Positions 33,091 through 40,854 of a DNA stretch of 64,000 bases are shown here, piece by piece. Position 1 is the first letter of the stretch. Each line of letters starts with the position of its first letter. Below the pieces are notes generated by a model. It was not told the DNA's origin, ran no database searches, and was given only the letters and a program-made list of their open reading frames with translations. The translations under genes were made by a program, and so were the position numbers. The DNA comes from Prado023 sp963798745 (lineage in GTDB: Bacteria; Actinomycetota; Actinomycetes; S36-B12; CAIYMF01), in contig CAWCUF010000007.1 in NCBI GenBank assembly GCA_963798745.1, positions 62,001 through 126,000 of the forward strand, written 5' to 3'.

Positions 33091-33170
33091 AATCCCTCCA
33101 AGTTTGCTGGGCTCCCGGAGGATCCCTCCAAGTTTGCTGGGCGATCTCCGCCGCAAACTTGGATCGATCG
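33091..33170 (+). repeat. Intergenic 80-bp hairpin element, copy 1
   Basis: Holds two nearly identical 22-base units (33091-33112 and 33121-33142, one mismatch; core TCCCTCCAAGTTTGCTGGGC) followed by CAAACTTGG, which pairs with CCAAGTTTG of the second unit. 60 of 80 bases match the inverted copy at 44834-44913 with no gaps. Confidence 0.7.
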
Positions 33171-33216
33171 TGGCCTTGGCCGTGGCCGTGGCCGTGGCCG
33201 TGGCTGTGGCTGTGGC
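33170..33216 (+). repeat. GTGGCC/GTGGCT hexanucleotide repeat
   Basis: About seven units of GTGGCC or GTGGCT in tandem, non-coding. Confidence 0.75.
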
Positions 33217-33416
33217 GCGGTGGTGGGTGCCGCGCGGGGCAGCACGGGGGGAGCCGCACGTGGGATGGCGCGGGAGTGGTCTGCGGGGAGTCGGCGCGGG
33301 GATCGCCAGCGCAGCTCCGCCAGGAAGGGGCGTTCGGCGTGGCGCACATCACATGCGGACCGCCTCAGGTGCCCGCCCGGAGTAGAATTCGCGGTACACC
33401 GCACCGAGGAGTCGCC

Positions 33417-33581
33417 ATGGGATCGATCTACTCCGGGCGGGCCGCCCAGCCCACCAACTTCTCCGGTGCCGTCAAGGTGCTGTTCGGCCTAGCCCTGCTC
33501 GCACTGATCGTGTACCTGGTGGCCACCTACGCGGGCGCGGAGCTCGGTGGCACGGTCGTCGGCTGGTTCCGCCGCTTCTGA
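33417..33581 (+). CDS. Small single-helix membrane protein
   Basis: 54 residues from an ATG with GAGGAG 5 bases upstream. One clear membrane helix (V-L-F-G-L-A-L-L-A-L-I-V-Y-L-V-A-T-Y) after a polar N-terminus with S-G-R-A-A-Q-P-T-N-F-S, and a basic end (W-F-R-R-F). No family recognised. Stand-alone gene between the SorC regulator and the acetyltransferase. The good ribosome site and the membrane pattern support it as real. Confidence 0.6.
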   Translation: MGSIYSGRAAQPTNFSGAVKVLFGLALLALIVYLVATYAGAELGGTVVGWFRRF

Positions 33582-33685
33582 CCCGCACGCCCACGCACGT
33601 CCCGCCACCGCGCCCGCAACGGACCGCCCCCGCCCACGCCTTGCGCCGGCCCCCAACTCCTCACGGATCTCGAGCGCCCCCGCCC

Positions 33686-34258
33686 TCAGATCGAGCGCAC
33701 GACCCGCGCGGGGTTGCCCACGGCCACGACACCGTCGGGCAGGTCCTTGACGACCACGGCGCCCGAGCCCACGACCACGTCGTCGCCGATGGTCACGCCC
33801 GGGCTGACGATGACCCCGCCCCCGAGCCAGACCCGCCGCCCGATCGTGATCGGGAAGCCCAGCTCGCGCCCGGACAGCCGCTCGGTCGGGTCGACCGGAT
33901 GGGTGGCGGTGAGCAGTTGCACGCCGGGGCCGAACATCGTGCCCGCCCCGATCCGGATCTCCGCGACGTCGAGCATGACGCAGTGGGCGTTGGCGTAGAA
34001 CCCGTCGCCGAGGTGGATGTTCATCCCGTAGTCCACGTGCAGGTTCGGCTCGATCTCGAACGTCGGGCCGGCCGAGCCGAGCAGTTCGCGCATGATCGCC
34101 TGGCGCACCTCGACCTGCGCCGGGGGGGTGTGGTTGTACCGGAACTCCAGCGACCGGGCGCGTTCGCGGGCCGCCGTCAACTCCGGATCGCTGGGCAGGT
34201 ACAGCTCGCCGGAGATCATCCGCTGGTACTCGATGCCCGTGGGCAGGGGTGCGTTCAT
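33686..34258 (-). CDS. Maltose/galactoside O-acetyltransferase-like (left-handed beta helix)
   Basis: 190 residues. N-terminal helical Mac domain (M-I-S-G-E-L-Y-L-P-S-D-P-E-L) and hexapeptide repeats forming a left-handed beta helix; the catalytic His lies in L-L-T-A-T-H-P-V-D, with N-I-H-L-G-D-G-F-Y-A-N before it and V-W-L-G-G-G-V-I-V-S-P-G after. It should transfer acetyl from acetyl-CoA to a sugar hydroxyl in the cytoplasm. Full family length. Divergent from the YczE-type gene with 40 bases between starts. Confidence 0.87.
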   Translation of the reverse strand: MNAPLPTGIEYQRMISGELYLPSDPELTAARERARSLEFRYNHTPPAQVEVRQAIMRELLGSAGPTFEIEPNLHVDYGMNIHLGDGFYANAHCVMLDVAEIRIGAGTMFGPGVQLLTATHPVDPTERLSGRELGFPITIGRRVWLGGGVIVSPGVTIGDDVVVGSGAVVVKDLPDGVVAVGNPARVVRSI

Positions 34259-34286
34259 GGGTTCAGTCCTACCATCCCTGCGCCGT

Positions 34287-34292
34287 TAGGGT
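34287..34292 (+). promoter_or_regulatory. -10 box of the YczE-type gene (leaderless start)
   Basis: TAGGGT ends 6 bases before the GTG at 34299. Confidence 0.4.
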
Positions 34293-34298
34293 GCGCGA

Positions 34299-35006
34299 GT
34301 GGCGGTTCTCGGGTGGCTCAGGCCGGCGCGCACGGTGCCGGTCACCCGTTGGCGTGCCCCAGGGCGCTGGTCGGCCTCGCCGGGCAGCTTCCTGGTGCTG
34401 ATCGCCGGGCTGTACGCGTTCGGCACCGGGGAGGCGCTGATCGTGGTCGGCGGGCTCGGCGTGAGCCCGTGGACGGTCCTGGCCCAGGGCCTGGCCACGA
34501 TCCTGCCGATGTCGATCGGCGCGGCGACGTTGCTGGTCAGCGCCGGGGTGCTGCTGGTCTGGCTCCCGCTGCGCGAGCGGCCAGGGCTGGGCACGATCGC
34601 CAATGCGGTGATCATCGCGCTGGCCCTGCAGGTCGGGGTGTGGTTGCTGCCGGAAGCGCACGGCGTGACCACCCAGCTCGGCTTCGTGCTGGTGGGGATC
34701 GCGCTGGTCGGGCTCGGCAGCGGCTTCTACCTGACCACCAACCTCGGCCCCGGTCCGCGCGACGGGATGATGACCGGGCTGCACCAGCGCACCGGCATTC
34801 CCGTGGGTCGGGTCCGGATGGGCATCGAGGTGGTCGTCCTGGGCGTCGGCTGGCTGCTCGGCGGCACCGTCGGGGTCGGCACCGTGCTGTTCGCGCTGCT
34901 GATCGGCCCCTCGGTGGCCCAGGGCCTGGCCATCGCCGGGACACTCGGTGGGTTCCCCGGCGCGGCGTCGATCAGTGAGGAGGAGTTCCCCGAGCTCGAC
35001 GCGTAG
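34299..35006 (+). CDS. YczE/YitT-type membrane protein
   Basis: 235 residues with five membrane helices. The pattern is that of the YczE branch: G-L-G-V-S-P-W-T-V-L-A-Q-G after the first helix and L-T-T-N-L-G-P-G-P-R-D-G-M-M-T-G-L in the third, where the G-P-R-D-G-x-M motif is the most conserved part of the family. The role is unknown; Bacillus YczE has been linked to lipopeptide production. The next gene's -10 box overlaps this stop codon. Confidence 0.8.
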   Translation: MAVLGWLRPARTVPVTRWRAPGRWSASPGSFLVLIAGLYAFGTGEALIVVGGLGVSPWTVLAQGLATILPMSIGAATLLVSAGVLLVWLPLRERPGLGTIANAVIIALALQVGVWLLPEAHGVTTQLGFVLVGIALVGLGSGFYLTTNLGPGPRDGMMTGLHQRTGIPVGRVRMGIEVVVLGVGWLLGGTVGVGTVLFALLIGPSVAQGLAIAGTLGGFPGAASISEEEFPELDA

Positions 35007-35009
35007 CCT
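35004..35009 (+). promoter_or_regulatory. -10 box of the RDD gene (leaderless start), overlapping a stop codon
   Basis: TAGCCT ends 7 bases before the ATG at 35017; its first three bases are the stop codon of the YczE-type gene. Confidence 0.45.
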
Positions 35010-35016
35010 GCCGGTC

Positions 35017-36390
35017 ATGACCGACCACGTCGACCCGCATGAGGAGGATGCGGACGGGCACGGCCTGCGTGCGCGCGCCCGTCGAGCGGTCGGCGCAACC
35101 GTCGGCCGAGTCACCCAGACCGTCGGCGACGTGGCCCTGGACATCACCGGGTCCACCGCCGAGCAGGTGATCGAGGACCTCGAGCCCTACCTGGTCGAGG
35201 AGGCGATCCCCCGGATCCTCGACGGCCTGACCCCGGCGCTGGTCGAGGACCTGCTGCCACGGATCCTCGCGGACCTGCGTCCCTACCTCGAGGCGGAGCT
35301 CGTCCCGGGCGTCGTCGACGCCCTCGTGCCGCACCTGGGCGATCAGGTCGCCCCCGAGCTGCTCGAGACCCTGATGCCCACGATCCGCGACGAGATCGCC
35401 CCGAACCTGGTACGGGCCCTCATGCCCATGATCGAGGCAGAGGTCGCCCCCCCACTTGTGGACGCGCTGCTGCCCAAGATCCGCGACGAGATCGCCCCCG
35501 AGCTGGTCGACGCGCTGCTGCCCAAGATCCGGGCCGAGGTCGTGCCGCTGATCCTGGAGGACATCGTCGACGACCCACGGGTGCGTGACCTGATCCGCGA
35601 GCAGAGCCAGGGGCTTTTCCTCGACGCGCTGGAGTCCCTGCGCGAGAACATCGCAGACCTCGACAATCTGGTGGAGAACGTCGGGCGTCGGCTGGTCCGC
35701 CGCCCGGCCCGGCCCGAGGCGCCGTCCGGGCTCGCCCTGGTCCTCGAGGCCAGCGGTCGTGGTGATCGCTCGGCCACCCGGGTGACCCTGGACAGCCTGG
35801 CCGAACAGCGACGTGCCTGGCGGGCGATGCCCGTGCCGCCGGCACCACCGGGCCGGGAGTTCGCCCACGCCGGGGTGGTCACCCGGGCCCTGGCGCTCGC
35901 CTTCGACGTCGCCCTCGTCGGGTGGCTGGTCAGCCAGGCGCTCGCCGCCGCGGTCAACCTGCTGGAATCGCTCATCTCGCCGATCCCGACGTGGTTGGTG
36001 GTGACCATGAGCCTGCTGGGCGCCTCGTTCGTGCCGTTCTACATGGGCCTGGCCTGGTGGCTGACCGGGCGCACCCTGGGTGATTGGCTGGTCGGCACGC
36101 GCGTGTGCACCCCCGACGGGCGCAATCCCTTCTTCTGGCGCGCGATGGCCCGCAGCTGGCTGGGCTCCCTGGGCGTGATCGTGTGGGTGGCCACCGGCGT
36201 GCTGAGCTTCTTCGATCCGAGGCGACGGACCCTGCTCGACCGCATGCTGCACACCGAGGTGCGCACTGTGGTGCCCGAGGACCAGCAGCACCGCTACGTC
36301 CGCGAGGCGGTGCACGTCCGGGCCGAGGCCCAGCGCGCGCAGGCCGGGGCGCAGCTCGGCCAGGAGGGGCCGTCCTCAGCCGCACGTTAG
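35017..36390 (+). CDS. RDD-family membrane protein with amphipathic 16-residue repeats
   Basis: 457 residues. Residues about 50-200 are tandem 16-residue units of the form A-P-x-L-V-D-A-L-L-P-K-I-R-D-E-I, with Pro at positions 2 and 10 and a strict hydrophobic/acidic pattern. Residues about 285-425 are an RDD domain: helices near 300 and 340, then T-L-G-D-W-L-V-G-T-R-V and another helix ending F-F-D-P-R-R-R-T-L-L-D-R. RDD proteins are inner-membrane proteins, some linked to Na+/H+ transport. The repeat part lies on the cytoplasmic or outer face; a membrane-lying helical array is plausible. I know no characterised protein of this build. Confidence 0.75.
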   Translation: MTDHVDPHEEDADGHGLRARARRAVGATVGRVTQTVGDVALDITGSTAEQVIEDLEPYLVEEAIPRILDGLTPALVEDLLPRILADLRPYLEAELVPGVVDALVPHLGDQVAPELLETLMPTIRDEIAPNLVRALMPMIEAEVAPPLVDALLPKIRDEIAPELVDALLPKIRAEVVPLILEDIVDDPRVRDLIREQSQGLFLDALESLRENIADLDNLVENVGRRLVRRPARPEAPSGLALVLEASGRGDRSATRVTLDSLAEQRRAWRAMPVPPAPPGREFAHAGVVTRALALAFDVALVGWLVSQALAAAVNLLESLISPIPTWLVVTMSLLGASFVPFYMGLAWWLTGRTLGDWLVGTRVCTPDGRNPFFWRAMARSWLGSLGVIVWVATGVLSFFDPRRRTLLDRMLHTEVRTVVPEDQQHRYVREAVHVRAEAQRAQAGAQLGQEGPSSAAR

Positions 36391-36434
36391 CGCCCCCTTG
36401 GGTGCTGCCGACCGGGGCCGGCGAGCGGTCTCGG

Positions 36435-36440
36435 TAGCCT
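36435..36440 (+). promoter_or_regulatory. -10 box of the sulfotransferase gene
   Basis: TAGCCT 33 bases before the ATG at 36474, giving a short leader with the AGGAGG ribosome site. Confidence 0.35.
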
Positions 36441-36473
36441 GCTGGCATCTGTCCGGTCCGTCCAGGAGGTCCC

Positions 36474-37670
36474 ATGTCCGAGCACATCGAGCCGCTGCCG
36501 CAGGACGCGATCCTGCTGCACGTCGGGTTCCACAAGACCGGGACCACCGCCCTGCAGTCGGCCTTCGCCAGCACCCGGAGCCAGTTGCGCGAGGCGGGGG
36601 TGCTCTATCCCGGCGTCCTGCGCTCGCACCACCGTGCCGCGATGGCGGTCACCGATCGCACCTGGGGGTGGGGCGACAAGGGAGGTCGGCCCCCCCGTGC
36701 CAAGTACTGGAACGACCTGGTCGCCGACAGCCGCGGGCACGCCGGTCGGGTGATGATCTCCAGCGAAGCCCTGTCGCTGGCCAAGGCAGCCCACCTGGAT
36801 CGGATCATCGAGGACCTCGGCGCCGAGCGCCTGCACGTGGTCAGCACGCTGCGGCCGTTCACCAAGCTGCTGTCCTCCTCCTACCAGCAGTACCTCAAGT
36901 ACGGCCTGGCGATGCCGTACGGCCAATGGCTGGAGAGCGCCTTCGCCAACCCGCCGGAATGCCCCCCGTCGCCGAACTTCTGGCGCCGCAACGACCACGC
37001 CGGGGTGATGGAGCGCTGGGCCAAGCGGCTCGGGCCCGAGCGGGTGCGCCTCGTGGTGCTCGACGACGCCGACCGCAACGGGTTGTTCCGCACGTTCGAA
37101 GCCCTGCTCGGCCTGCCCGAGGGACTCCTCGTCCCGGACCCGGAGATCGGCGCCAGCAACCGGTCGATGACCGCGGCGGAGGCCGAGCTGCTTCGGCTGG
37201 TCAATGAGGGCGGGGCCAGCGAGTGGGACTGGCCCGCCTACCAGGCCGGCGTTCGACGCGGGGCGGTGCTGCGGATGGTCGAGTCCCGCCGCCCGGCCCG
37301 CGACGAGCCCACGCTCGCGACCCCCGAATGGGCGGTCCATTCCGGCCAGGAGTTCGGCCGGGCGACTGCCGAGCGGGTGACAGCGCTCGGGATCACCGTG
37401 CACGGCGACCTCGCCCGCCTGTCCGACCCGATCCCGGCCGGAGACCCACCCGACCACGTGCTCCTGCCGGTCGAGGCCGCGGCTGAGGCTGTCCTCGGTG
37501 GCATCCTCGGGACGGCCGCCGACCTGCCCAGCAGGGCCGATCTCGACGAGGCCAACCACACGGCCATCGAGGGGCTGAGCACCCGGGACACCGCAGCGCT
37601 GCTGCGCAAGCGCCTGGGCCAGGCCCGCCGACGGCGCATGTCCAAGCTCCGCGGGGGTGCGCGCCGGTAG
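36474..37670 (+). CDS. Sulfotransferase-like protein
   Basis: 398 residues. The N-terminal phosphosulfate loop is clear: L-L-H-V-G-F-H-K-T-G-T-T-A-L-Q, the form seen in bacterial sulfotransferases that use PAPS. A second cofactor region is likely at T-L-R-P-F-T-K-L-L-S-S-S-Y. The C-terminal 120 residues are helical and end very basic (R-R-R-R-M-S-K-L-R-G-G-A-R-R). The target (glycan, lipid or small molecule) is unknown. Surrounding surface and envelope genes fit a glycan role. AGGAGG precedes the ATG by 5 bases. Confidence 0.75.
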   Translation: MSEHIEPLPQDAILLHVGFHKTGTTALQSAFASTRSQLREAGVLYPGVLRSHHRAAMAVTDRTWGWGDKGGRPPRAKYWNDLVADSRGHAGRVMISSEALSLAKAAHLDRIIEDLGAERLHVVSTLRPFTKLLSSSYQQYLKYGLAMPYGQWLESAFANPPECPPSPNFWRRNDHAGVMERWAKRLGPERVRLVVLDDADRNGLFRTFEALLGLPEGLLVPDPEIGASNRSMTAAEAELLRLVNEGGASEWDWPAYQAGVRRGAVLRMVESRRPARDEPTLATPEWAVHSGQEFGRATAERVTALGITVHGDLARLSDPIPAGDPPDHVLLPVEAAAEAVLGGILGTAADLPSRADLDEANHTAIEGLSTRDTAALLRKRLGQARRRRMSKLRGGARR

Positions 37671-37745
37671 CCATGGCGCGCAACAGCACCCCGCTGGCGG
37701 CCATACTCGCGCACAGGCCACACGGGGCCGCGGAAGGGGATCTGG

Positions 37746-37928
37746 ATGGCGGGCAAGTTCGAGCTCTACACCGACAACGCTGGCAAGTTCCGGTTCCGGC
37801 TCAAGGCCAGCAACGGACAGGTCATCGCAGCCAGTCAGGGCTACGCGACGCGCAAGTCCGCCCTTGAGGGCATTGCCTCCGTGCGCAACAACGCCCCGCA
37901 GGCCCCGATCGTGGAGGTCCACGAGTAG
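37746..37928 (+). CDS. YegP-family protein (DUF1508)
   Basis: 60 residues. Single YegP unit: K-F-E-L-Y-T-D-N-A-G-K-F-R-F-R-L-K, then G-Q-V-I-A-A-S-Q-G-Y and A-L-E-G-I-A-S-V-R. A small all-beta/alpha domain, length normal for one-copy members. GGGG at 37736-37740 may be the ribosome site. The function of this family is not established. Confidence 0.87.
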   Translation: MAGKFELYTDNAGKFRFRLKASNGQVIAASQGYATRKSALEGIASVRNNAPQAPIVEVHE

Positions 37929-37959
37929 CACGACGGCGGTCCGGTCCGTCCACAGATGG

Positions 37960-37965
37960 CATGCT
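37960..37965 (+). promoter_or_regulatory. -10 box of the GH3 lipoprotein gene (leaderless start)
   Basis: CATGCT ends 6 bases before the ATG at 37972. Confidence 0.35.
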
Positions 37966-37971
37966 TGTCCG

Positions 37972-39189
37972 ATGCGTCCGGTCCCTGCCCCCGCTGCACC
38001 GATCATCGCCGGGGTGCTGACCCTGGCTCTGGTCGGCTGCGCCGGCGCGCCGGAGGCCGAACCGGGCTCACCGCCGGTGAGCCAGGCGCCCGCCGCCTCG
38101 CGTGCACCCACGCCGACCGAGACCGTCGACCCGATCGCCGCCTGCGTCGCACGGCTGCCGCTGGACGTGCGGATCGGTCAGACCATGCTGGTGACCACCA
38201 CCGACCTGCCGCGGGTGCAGCCCTGGCTCGAGGACGGCCTGATCGCCGGGGTCCTGTCCAACGGGCGCCTGACCGCTGACACGGCCGGGGCCCTGGAGGT
38301 GGCCACCTCCGGAACCCGCTACGGCGCTCTGCTGGCCGCCGACGAGGAGGGCGGTCCGGTCTCGCGCTACGCCGACGTGATCGGTGCGATCCCCTCGGCC
38401 CAGAGCCAGGCCATGACGATGACCCCCGACCAGGTGCGTGCGATGTACGCCCGGCACGGCCAGGCGCTGGCGGACTGGGGCGTGGACCTGGTGTTCGCCC
38501 CCGTGGTGGACGTCGGCCACGGGCCCGGCGTCGGCCCGCGGGCCTACTCCACCGATCCCGCGGTGGTCACCGAGTTCGGCACCGCCGCCGCGCAGGGCTA
38601 CGCGCAGGCCGGTCTGCTGCCGGTGCTCAAGCACTTCCCCGGCCAGGGCGGCGCCACCGCGGACACGCACTACGAGCTCGCGGTCGGCCCGCCGATCGAC
38701 GAGCTCCGCGAGGTCGACCTGGTGCCCTTCGCCGAGATCCCCGGCGAGGTCGACGGTGGTGTCGGCGTGATGGTCGGCCACACCACGATCCCGGGCTACT
38801 CGGACACGCCGGCCAGTCAGTCGCGGGACACGATCGCTGGCCTGCTGGTCGACGAGTTGGGCTTCGACGGTCTGATCGTCAGCGACGCGCTGGGCATGGC
38901 CGCCTCCGGCGAGCCCACCCAGGGTGGCGCCCTGGTCGGCTTCGTCGCCGCCGGTGGGGACCTCGGGATCGTCGGCCCCGGCGGCTCCCAGGAGGGCCGC
39001 CGCGCGCTGCGCAGGGCCATCAAGGACGGGACCGTGAGCCAGGACCGCCTCAACGACGCGGCGGCCACGGTGCTGGCCGTCAAGGGCGTCGACCCGTGCG
39101 TGGTCGCCGGGCAGCCCGCGCCTGAGGTCGCCGACGAGACTGACGGGCCCACCGACGACCCGGTCATCAACCCCACGGAGGAACCGTGA
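37972..39189 (+). CDS. GH3 lipoprotein (NagZ-like beta-N-acetylhexosaminidase)
   Basis: 405 residues. Lipoprotein signal peptide with lipobox A-L-V-G-C about residue 23, then a Pro/Ala/Thr linker. The GH3 barrel follows: D-E-E-G-G-P-V-S-R, F-A-P-V-V-D-V, L-K-H-F-P-G-Q-G-G-A-T-A-D-T-H (catalytic Asp/His dyad loop of NagZ-type enzymes) and nucleophile Asp in G-L-I-V-S-D-A-L-G-M. It should remove N-acetylglucosamine from muropeptides or glycolipids on the outer face of the membrane. Overlaps the next lipoprotein gene (GTGA), so the two are made together. Confidence 0.85.
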   Translation: MRPVPAPAAPIIAGVLTLALVGCAGAPEAEPGSPPVSQAPAASRAPTPTETVDPIAACVARLPLDVRIGQTMLVTTTDLPRVQPWLEDGLIAGVLSNGRLTADTAGALEVATSGTRYGALLAADEEGGPVSRYADVIGAIPSAQSQAMTMTPDQVRAMYARHGQALADWGVDLVFAPVVDVGHGPGVGPRAYSTDPAVVTEFGTAAAQGYAQAGLLPVLKHFPGQGGATADTHYELAVGPPIDELREVDLVPFAEIPGEVDGGVGVMVGHTTIPGYSDTPASQSRDTIAGLLVDELGFDGLIVSDALGMAASGEPTQGGALVGFVAAGGDLGIVGPGGSQEGRRALRRAIKDGTVSQDRLNDAAATVLAVKGVDPCVVAGQPAPEVADETDGPTDDPVINPTEEP

Positions 39190-40787
39190 GCAGACCTCTC
39201 CACCTACGCCTGACGGCGACGCTCGCAGGCATCCTGGCGGTGGCCGCGTGCACCTCGTCGGACGGTGGCGCTGGGGCTGCCGGGTCCGACACGCCGGACA
39301 CCACACCGGCCGCGCGGGCCGTCGCACCGGTCAGCTCCCTCGTGCTGGACGCACGCGATGGTGCCGCGCTGTCGATCCAGGCCAGTGCGGCGGTGTGGCA
39401 GACCAGCCCCGTCGCGGTCACCGTCAGCGATCCGGCCTCGATCGAGCCGGCCGCCATCGAGGCGGTCGACCTCGGTGTCCCGGTCCTCATGCTGCCCGAC
39501 CCCGCGAGCCCGGCAGCCGCGAGCCCGGCGAGCGCCAGTCCTGCGACAGCGCGCCCGGAGGCCGTCGCGGACCCGGCGAGCGCCAGTCCCGACGCCTCCG
39601 CCGCGGACCCGCTGGCCCCGGTGGCCGCCGAGTTGTCCCGGCTGGGAGCAACCACTGTGCTGCACATCGGGCCTGACCCGCCCGACCTCCCCGGTGTCGA
39701 GGTGGTCGGTTCCGTCGGCGACCTGCCCGAGTTCGAGGCAACCAGCCCCGTCGAGAACGTGGCCAGCCTGGTGGAGGCCGATTCCTCGAGCCGGGACGAC
39801 CAGGCTGCCGCGCTGGCGACCCTGCAGGCCGCCGGGGCGAGCGCGATCGAGGTCGGTGACCCCGACCCCCGCGTCCGGCCCGCCGACATCGAAGCCCTCG
39901 CCGAAGCCGACCCAGCGGTGGCCATCGGCGTGGGCGCCGACTTCGGGTCCGACGACGAGTTCGGCCAGCGGGTGGCGGTGGCCAGCACCGGCGTGCAACT
40001 GCCCGGCGGTGGGCAGACCGTATTCGACGACAAGCGCTACGTGGCGCTCTATGGCCACCCGCTGACCGGCGCGCTCGGCGTGCTGGGGGAACAGGGGCCT
40101 GAGAGCTCGGTCGCCCGAGCCCGCAAGGTCGCCGCACCGTACGCCGACCTGACCGACGACACGATCGTGCCTGCGTTCGAGATCATCGCCACGGTGGCCG
40201 CGGGCGCCCCGGGCAAGGACGGCAACTACTCCAACGAATGGGATGTCGAAGTCCTGCGCCCGCTCGTGGACGCGGCCGCGGAGGCCGGGATCTACGTCGT
40301 GCTGGACCTGCAGTCGGGCAAGTCGGACTTCCTGAGCCAGGCGCGCGACTACGAGGAACTGCTGCTCGAGCCACATGTCGGCCTGGCCCTTGATCCGGAG
40401 TGGCGGTTGTACGGCACGCAGAAGCCGCTGGTCCAGATCGGCAGCGTCAGCGCCGCGGAGATCAACGAGACCCTCGACTGGCTGGCCGGGCTGACCGCCG
40501 AGGCGGACCTGCCCCAGAAGATGGTGCTGCTCCACCAGTTCCGCACCGACATGATCACCGACCGCGCCGACCTCGACCTGAGCCACGACGAGTTGGCCGT
40601 GATCGTGCAGATGGACGGCGACGGCACGATGGGGCAGAAGCTCGACACCTGGGCAGCACTGCGCGCCAACGCGCCCAAGGCGCTGCGATTCGGGTGGAAG
40701 AACTTCTACGACGAGGACGAACCCACGCCCAACGCGCGGACCACCTTCGGTGTCGACCCGCGACCCTGGTGGGTGTCCTACCAGTAG
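39186..40787 (+). CDS. Lipoprotein of unknown function with Pro/Ala/Ser linker
   Basis: 533 residues. Signal peptide with lipobox A-V-A-A-C about residue 22. Residues about 100-140 are low-complexity (P-A-S-P-A-A-A-S-P-A-S-A-S-P type repeats). The C-terminal 260 residues look like a TIM-barrel glycosidase fold: Y-V-V-L-D-L-Q-S-G-K, L-L-L-E-P-H-V-G-L-A-L-D-P-E-W, R-F-G-W-K-N-F-Y-D-E-D. Similar proteins occur in many actinobacteria without a named function. The gene overlaps the GH3 gene, which suggests a joint role in surface glycan or wall turnover. Confidence 0.7.
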   Translation: MSRPLHLRLTATLAGILAVAACTSSDGGAGAAGSDTPDTTPAARAVAPVSSLVLDARDGAALSIQASAAVWQTSPVAVTVSDPASIEPAAIEAVDLGVPVLMLPDPASPAAASPASASPATARPEAVADPASASPDASAADPLAPVAAELSRLGATTVLHIGPDPPDLPGVEVVGSVGDLPEFEATSPVENVASLVEADSSSRDDQAAALATLQAAGASAIEVGDPDPRVRPADIEALAEADPAVAIGVGADFGSDDEFGQRVAVASTGVQLPGGGQTVFDDKRYVALYGHPLTGALGVLGEQGPESSVARARKVAAPYADLTDDTIVPAFEIIATVAAGAPGKDGNYSNEWDVEVLRPLVDAAAEAGIYVVLDLQSGKSDFLSQARDYEELLLEPHVGLALDPEWRLYGTQKPLVQIGSVSAAEINETLDWLAGLTAEADLPQKMVLLHQFRTDMITDRADLDLSHDELAVIVQMDGDGTMGQKLDTWAALRANAPKALRFGWKNFYDEDEPTPNARTTFGVDPRPWWVSYQ

Positions 40788-40842
40788 CCCTCGGGCGCGC
40801 GGGGCACACGTCCATCCGACGTTTGCCCAGCGCAGTTCGGGG

Positions 40843-40848
40843 CAGAAT
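40843..40848 (+). promoter_or_regulatory. -10 box of the GT87 gene (leaderless start)
   Basis: CAGAAT ends 6 bases before the GTG at 40855. Confidence 0.4.
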
Positions 40849-40854
40849 GCGTGC

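Larger units (their letters stand above)
32875..33416. other. Gap with repeat element, hexanucleotide repeat and promoter
   Basis: 542 bp after the SorC gene. It contains a Cys/Pro-codon-like CCGCCC-rich stretch, the 80-bp hairpin element at 33091, a GTGGCC repeat at 33170-33216 and the ribosome site of the small gene at 33417. No gene is supported. Confidence 0.6.

Noticed and set aside
33170..33216. GTGGCC repeat as a functional element
   Set aside because: A simple hexanucleotide repeat outside any gene; slippage explains it.
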